NCBI GenBank assembly: GCA_003260075.1
Contig: QLIY01000243.1
Span: 1-64,000 of the forward strand
Origin: Phallusia mammillata
Lineage: Eukaryota > Chordata > Ascidiacea > Phlebobranchia > Ascidiidae
DNA: 64,000 bases
Reading direction: 5' to 3'
Below are positions 60,557 through 64,000 of this stretch, in pieces (the first letter of the stretch is position 1; every line of letters starts with the position of its first letter). Under the pieces are notes generated by a model. It was given only the letters and a program-made list of their open reading frames with translations, was not told the origin of the DNA and searched no databases. The position numbers and the translations under genes were made by a program.

Positions 60557-63500
60557 ATGCAAGAATCGGGTATCCTGTTTCTGGTTCTGGCGTGTGGCAT
60601 ACACATTGCTTTAGCTGCTCGTAAGCAGGATACTATGTAATGTTATATAACCGACCCATATCACGTTCAATAAAATTCGAATAATGCATGGTCATTAAAA
60701 TGGCTTACCTGTTTAAAACACTTTTGCAAAATGGTGTCGCAATTAACTGTTTTGTTTCTTGGCGTCTAAAAGTGCCGGTTAAAAAAACAAGGGTTCAAAA
60801 TTAATTTTCCTTTTGTCACAGCTTGTGCCTCGACCGCTTTTGATTTCCCCAATGCCCAGCAACTTTCTGATTTCGTTGTCTACGATGGTTCCGTGCCTGA
60901 TCTTACAGCAGCAACAGTATGTGGGGTTGTCACGGCAACGCGAGCCGCTCGTAAAAGAACTTTGCTTAGTTACGTGGTGGATGGGCAGGACAACGAACTT
61001 CTCATCAATTTTAACGAAAACGACATAATCATAACGGTGACAGGCGAGACCAGCACCCATTCAGTCCGGTCCATTGACTTGGATGGAAGAGCTGTAAGTA
61101 GTATATTTCCTTGTGTGGTCACTTTACATTTTAAACGAATACTTTGATAGAAATATACTTTTCCCAAATGTCTGTTTAGTTCGATAGTTCGATTTTTTGG
61201 TTTTAGTTTCATTTCTGCGTCGTGTTCTCCGCCCTTGGAGATGAACTTGTAGTTTACGTGGACGGTGCTGTGGTGTCAACACAATCGTATTCCGGAAGCG
61301 CAGTCACCGGTGGCGGAGTCCTAACAATTGGCCAGGAACAGATCGCCGACTCCACAAAGGCTTTCAGGTCACTGTATACATTAACACTTCTAAGGTGGTT
61401 GACGTACATGTACGTCAAAAGACGTTTTGCGTAGGGTGCAGATTGCCGTATACACATACTTTAAAAGTTTTTGATCAAAATGCGGCTGTCTGTTAATGCA
61501 TTGGTCTGCAACTGCCGGTCCGCGGGGAGTTTGTTGTCGGGCCATGTACTTTTTGCATATGTATCGCGGAGAAGATAAACTAATTTAGGCGTTTTCAAGG
61601 CTAATAGGCCGGTCTGCTGTAAAATTTCAGTTTTAAAAACTGTCCGCAGTGCTAAAAAGGTTACCCACCCCTGCGTTAATGTGCGTCGAGACTAAACAGC
61701 CCACGCCACGAATCCTAGATCGGCGCGTGTCTGGGGAGACGCTTGGCGTGCATTAAATTTGATGATGTGAATGAAGTCTTGTTTCATAACAATGTAACAA
61801 AACCGACTGTTGTTGCAAAGGTTTGAGGTAGATATAATGTATAAACTGCTGTGCGCTCCATCCCACCAAAAAAAACTTTAGTTGTTTTGGACACGGCGTA
61901 CGTACATAGTAAAAGCATTTCTTTCATTACAATTTTTTATGAATACAGTTAGGGGCCTTGCAGCAGACCGGACAACGCAATTATGCGCAATAATTAAAAC
62001 AATCAACAAAATCTGTTAAAAGGTGTTAAATGAATCTTAAATCAAAGGCAATTTTTTCGTGCTCTCTTTGGGGCGCAAATAAAATTCATTGATGCCATTT
62101 ACATTGCGCACTGGGGCAGAAAGAAAGTCGCTCTATTTAGTTATAATTATTAATTTGATAACAAGAGATAAAAAAAGCATTTCGGCCCCTAAAAACGGGG
62201 CTAATTGTGTTTTACACTTGCTCAAAGATTTTTCCAGCTTGATATAGTTGCTTTTATTACCTATAAATGGTGACTTGACATTTTAGTGGGTCATTATCGA
62301 ATCTTTACGTGTGGCCGCGCGTCCTTACTCCTGCCGAGATTGAGGAAATGAGTAGCACCTGTACCTGCCCAGACGATCATGTTATCAGCCTCGCAAGCAG
62401 CAACGTTCTACTTCACGGTGACGTCATCAATCGCACTGCAGCATGTCAGACATTTAATGGTAAGTATATTAACACCAATCGTCACAAGCTGACGAGCCTT
62501 AAAATTGATTTTAGAGTTTTTTTTTATTGTATGAAGTAAATCCATTTGAAAACTGTTATCTGGCACGCTTATAATACAATCGCTAGTGTATACATGGCGC
62601 ATATTCTAACTCTTAAATATATTTTGTCTTTACAGCCCGAGATTGCAGTTTTACGAAATTTACACTCCCGGCGCCTGACCAAGAAACCGACTACATACGT
62701 TACAATGGCGACTTCCCTGAATTGACCCAATTGACACTTTGTCTTTGGGTGGAAGCAGACAGCAATCGACGAGGCACAGCAGTGCTAAGCTATGCAGCAG
62801 CATCAGAGGACAATGAACTCACTTTGTGGTTCTCATCAACCGATGCCACTCAGATAACCTACAGGGGAACAACTTTCACTTTAGGCGACTTCGCTGGAGC
62901 ACGGGTAACAATTTTGAACTTCTAAATTGTGGGGGGTTAATAAGTCGAAAGGCACCAATTGCCTATTGAAACGCCAATATATTTGTTTCAGGCGCACATC
63001 TGCTTCACGCTGGACACTACAACTGGAAGCATTGTACTTTACGTGGATGGAATAGAAAGAAATTCCGTAGTAGCATCAAGTCGGTCTGCCGTAAGATCAG
63101 GGGGGTTCTTCGTTATTGGACAAGACCACGACAGCGTATCCCTAGCTAGTCCCGGTTTTCAAAGTTCACAGGCTTACAGGTATGTTAATACAAGGGCAAA
63201 TTTCACTTAGTCGAAGCGACATACATTTAACTTTAGGTTACAGTGTAACTTTGGTTTGGTGTAACCGTTACACCAAACAAAGCTATAGAATTTTAAATTT
63301 CCAAAGAGGTATATATCAAGTAGGTATATAATATAACCACGTTGGTCACCATCACGATTTCGTTTATTTAGCGGCACTGTTGAGGATTTGACAATTTGGT
63401 CCCGAATTCTTAGTCCGAGTGAGATATATCGTATCACAGTGGGTTGTTCCTGTCCATTCGACGCTGCTATTCAATTCAACCGCAACAATTCTATCCCGTT

Positions 63501-63971
63501 TGGCAATGTTGCCGTCTCTTCATCATTAAGTTGTGCTAACGGGTACCAGCTTTTGGATTACGAAGGTAAACGTTTACATCTGTCCATAAAAATTTTCTTC
63601 TCGGTAAACGTTTTATGAATTAAAATTTCCGTGTCGTTGAAAAGATGTTTTTATGCCAAGTCGACTTGATGGTGTAAGGTCGTGTTTGTTTTGCTGTAGG
63701 TTGTGGCTTGAATACATTTACCTTCCCGCGAACCAACCAGATCACCGACTATATTAGAGTTAACAACACCCTCCCTGAGTTTGAAGAGTTTTCGTTTTGT
63801 GCCTGGTATAATCCTACAAACTTTGATCCTGCGAGAAGTCGAATTTACTTGAGCTATGCAACGACCGCCAGGGCAAACGCTTTGGTGATGTTTAAGCAAA
63901 ATGACCAAGTGGAAGGCTTTGCAAACGATGCGTCCTTCGACTTTGCTGTCGGAAGGCCGTTAAACAACGAG
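60557..63971 (+). CDS. LamG-repeat surface protein, gene E, partial at right edge (8 exons seen, 531 codons)
   Basis: Exons: 60557-60620, 60822-61093, 61207-61367, 62287-62459, 62636-62904, 62992-63179, 63372-63565, 63700-63971, GT-AG with consistent phases, ending in a gt donor so the gene continues past the window. Signal peptide MQESGILFLVLACGIHIALA, then LamG/pentraxin-like domain 1 (exons 2-4), domain 2 (exons 5-7) and the first exon of domain 3. Exon lengths and phases mirror the gene at 42.9-56.2 kb (272/188/173 pattern), and exon 8 matches its ninth exon (CAW.NPT.F...R.R...SY). It probably continues into EGF and ZP domains (inference). Two differences: exon 3 is 27 nt shorter in the first domain, and the second domain ends in one 194-nt exon where the sister has 177 plus a 23-nt microexon. 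Confidence 0.83.
61499..61673. mobile_element. Decayed hAT-like element, 175 bp
   Basis: Right end GGTTACCCACCCCTG and left end CATTGGTCTGCAAC are imperfect inverted repeats, with flanks TGTTAATG and CGTTAATG (7 of 8). It is in the same family as the element at 54355 ('gccggtccgcggggag' versus 'gcggcccgcgggccgc') and lies in an intron of gene E. Confidence 0.7.
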
Positions 63972-64000
63972 GTAAAATCACTAATGCGTTACTAATTACA

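Overview
The window is animal nuclear DNA. It is AT-rich between genes and has many short exons with GT-AG introns of a few hundred bases, TATA boxes, AATAAA signals, hAT-type elements and tRNA-derived SINEs. Gene content (secreted cysteine-rich repeat proteins, CD20/MS4A-like four-TM proteins, LamG/EGF/ZP surface proteins) suggests an invertebrate, possibly a deuterostome such as an ascidian. That assignment is inference. No rRNA, CRISPR array or bacterial-style operon was seen.

Layout. 1-1.3 kb is a copy of the promoter flank of the gene at 7.5 kb and probably belongs to another gene just outside the left edge. 1.5-3.5 kb is a tandem duplicate broken by poly-C joints. 4.61-7.51 kb (minus) is a ten-exon gene for a 640-residue secreted protein of six alternating six-cysteine modules (gene A). 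7.6-10.7 kb holds repeated copies of its 5' flank plus transposon remains. 10.8-11.15 kb (plus) is a broken last exon of an MS4A-like gene. 13.4-17.9 kb (plus, gene B) and 20.5-23.9 kb (minus, gene B') are inverted paralogues of the cysteine-module gene, separated by a satellite at 18.2-19.7 kb. Three tandem MS4A-like genes follow on the minus strand (24.9-27.7, 30.1-33.4, 35.3-38.5 kb). The left and right halves mirror each other: MS4A then cysteine gene on plus, cysteine gene then MS4A on minus. This points to an old inverted duplication of a two-gene unit.

42.9-56.2 kb (plus) is a 26-exon gene for a 1326-residue type I membrane protein: signal peptide, three LamG/pentraxin-like domains, seven EGF domains, a ZP domain, furin-type sites and a C-terminal TM helix. 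60.6 kb to the right edge (plus) is the 5' part of a tandem paralogue. hAT-like elements with 8-bp target duplications, SINEs and a foldback element sit in introns.

The most interesting biology is the cysteine-module family. Eighteen modules in three genes keep one of three fixed cysteine spacings, each on its own phase 1-1 exon, and I do not recognise the family. A major caution is that about 25 runs of G or C (10-97 bases) mark places where flanking sequence is repeated or missing. They look like assembly joins between overlapping or allelic fragments and should not be read as biology without long-read support.
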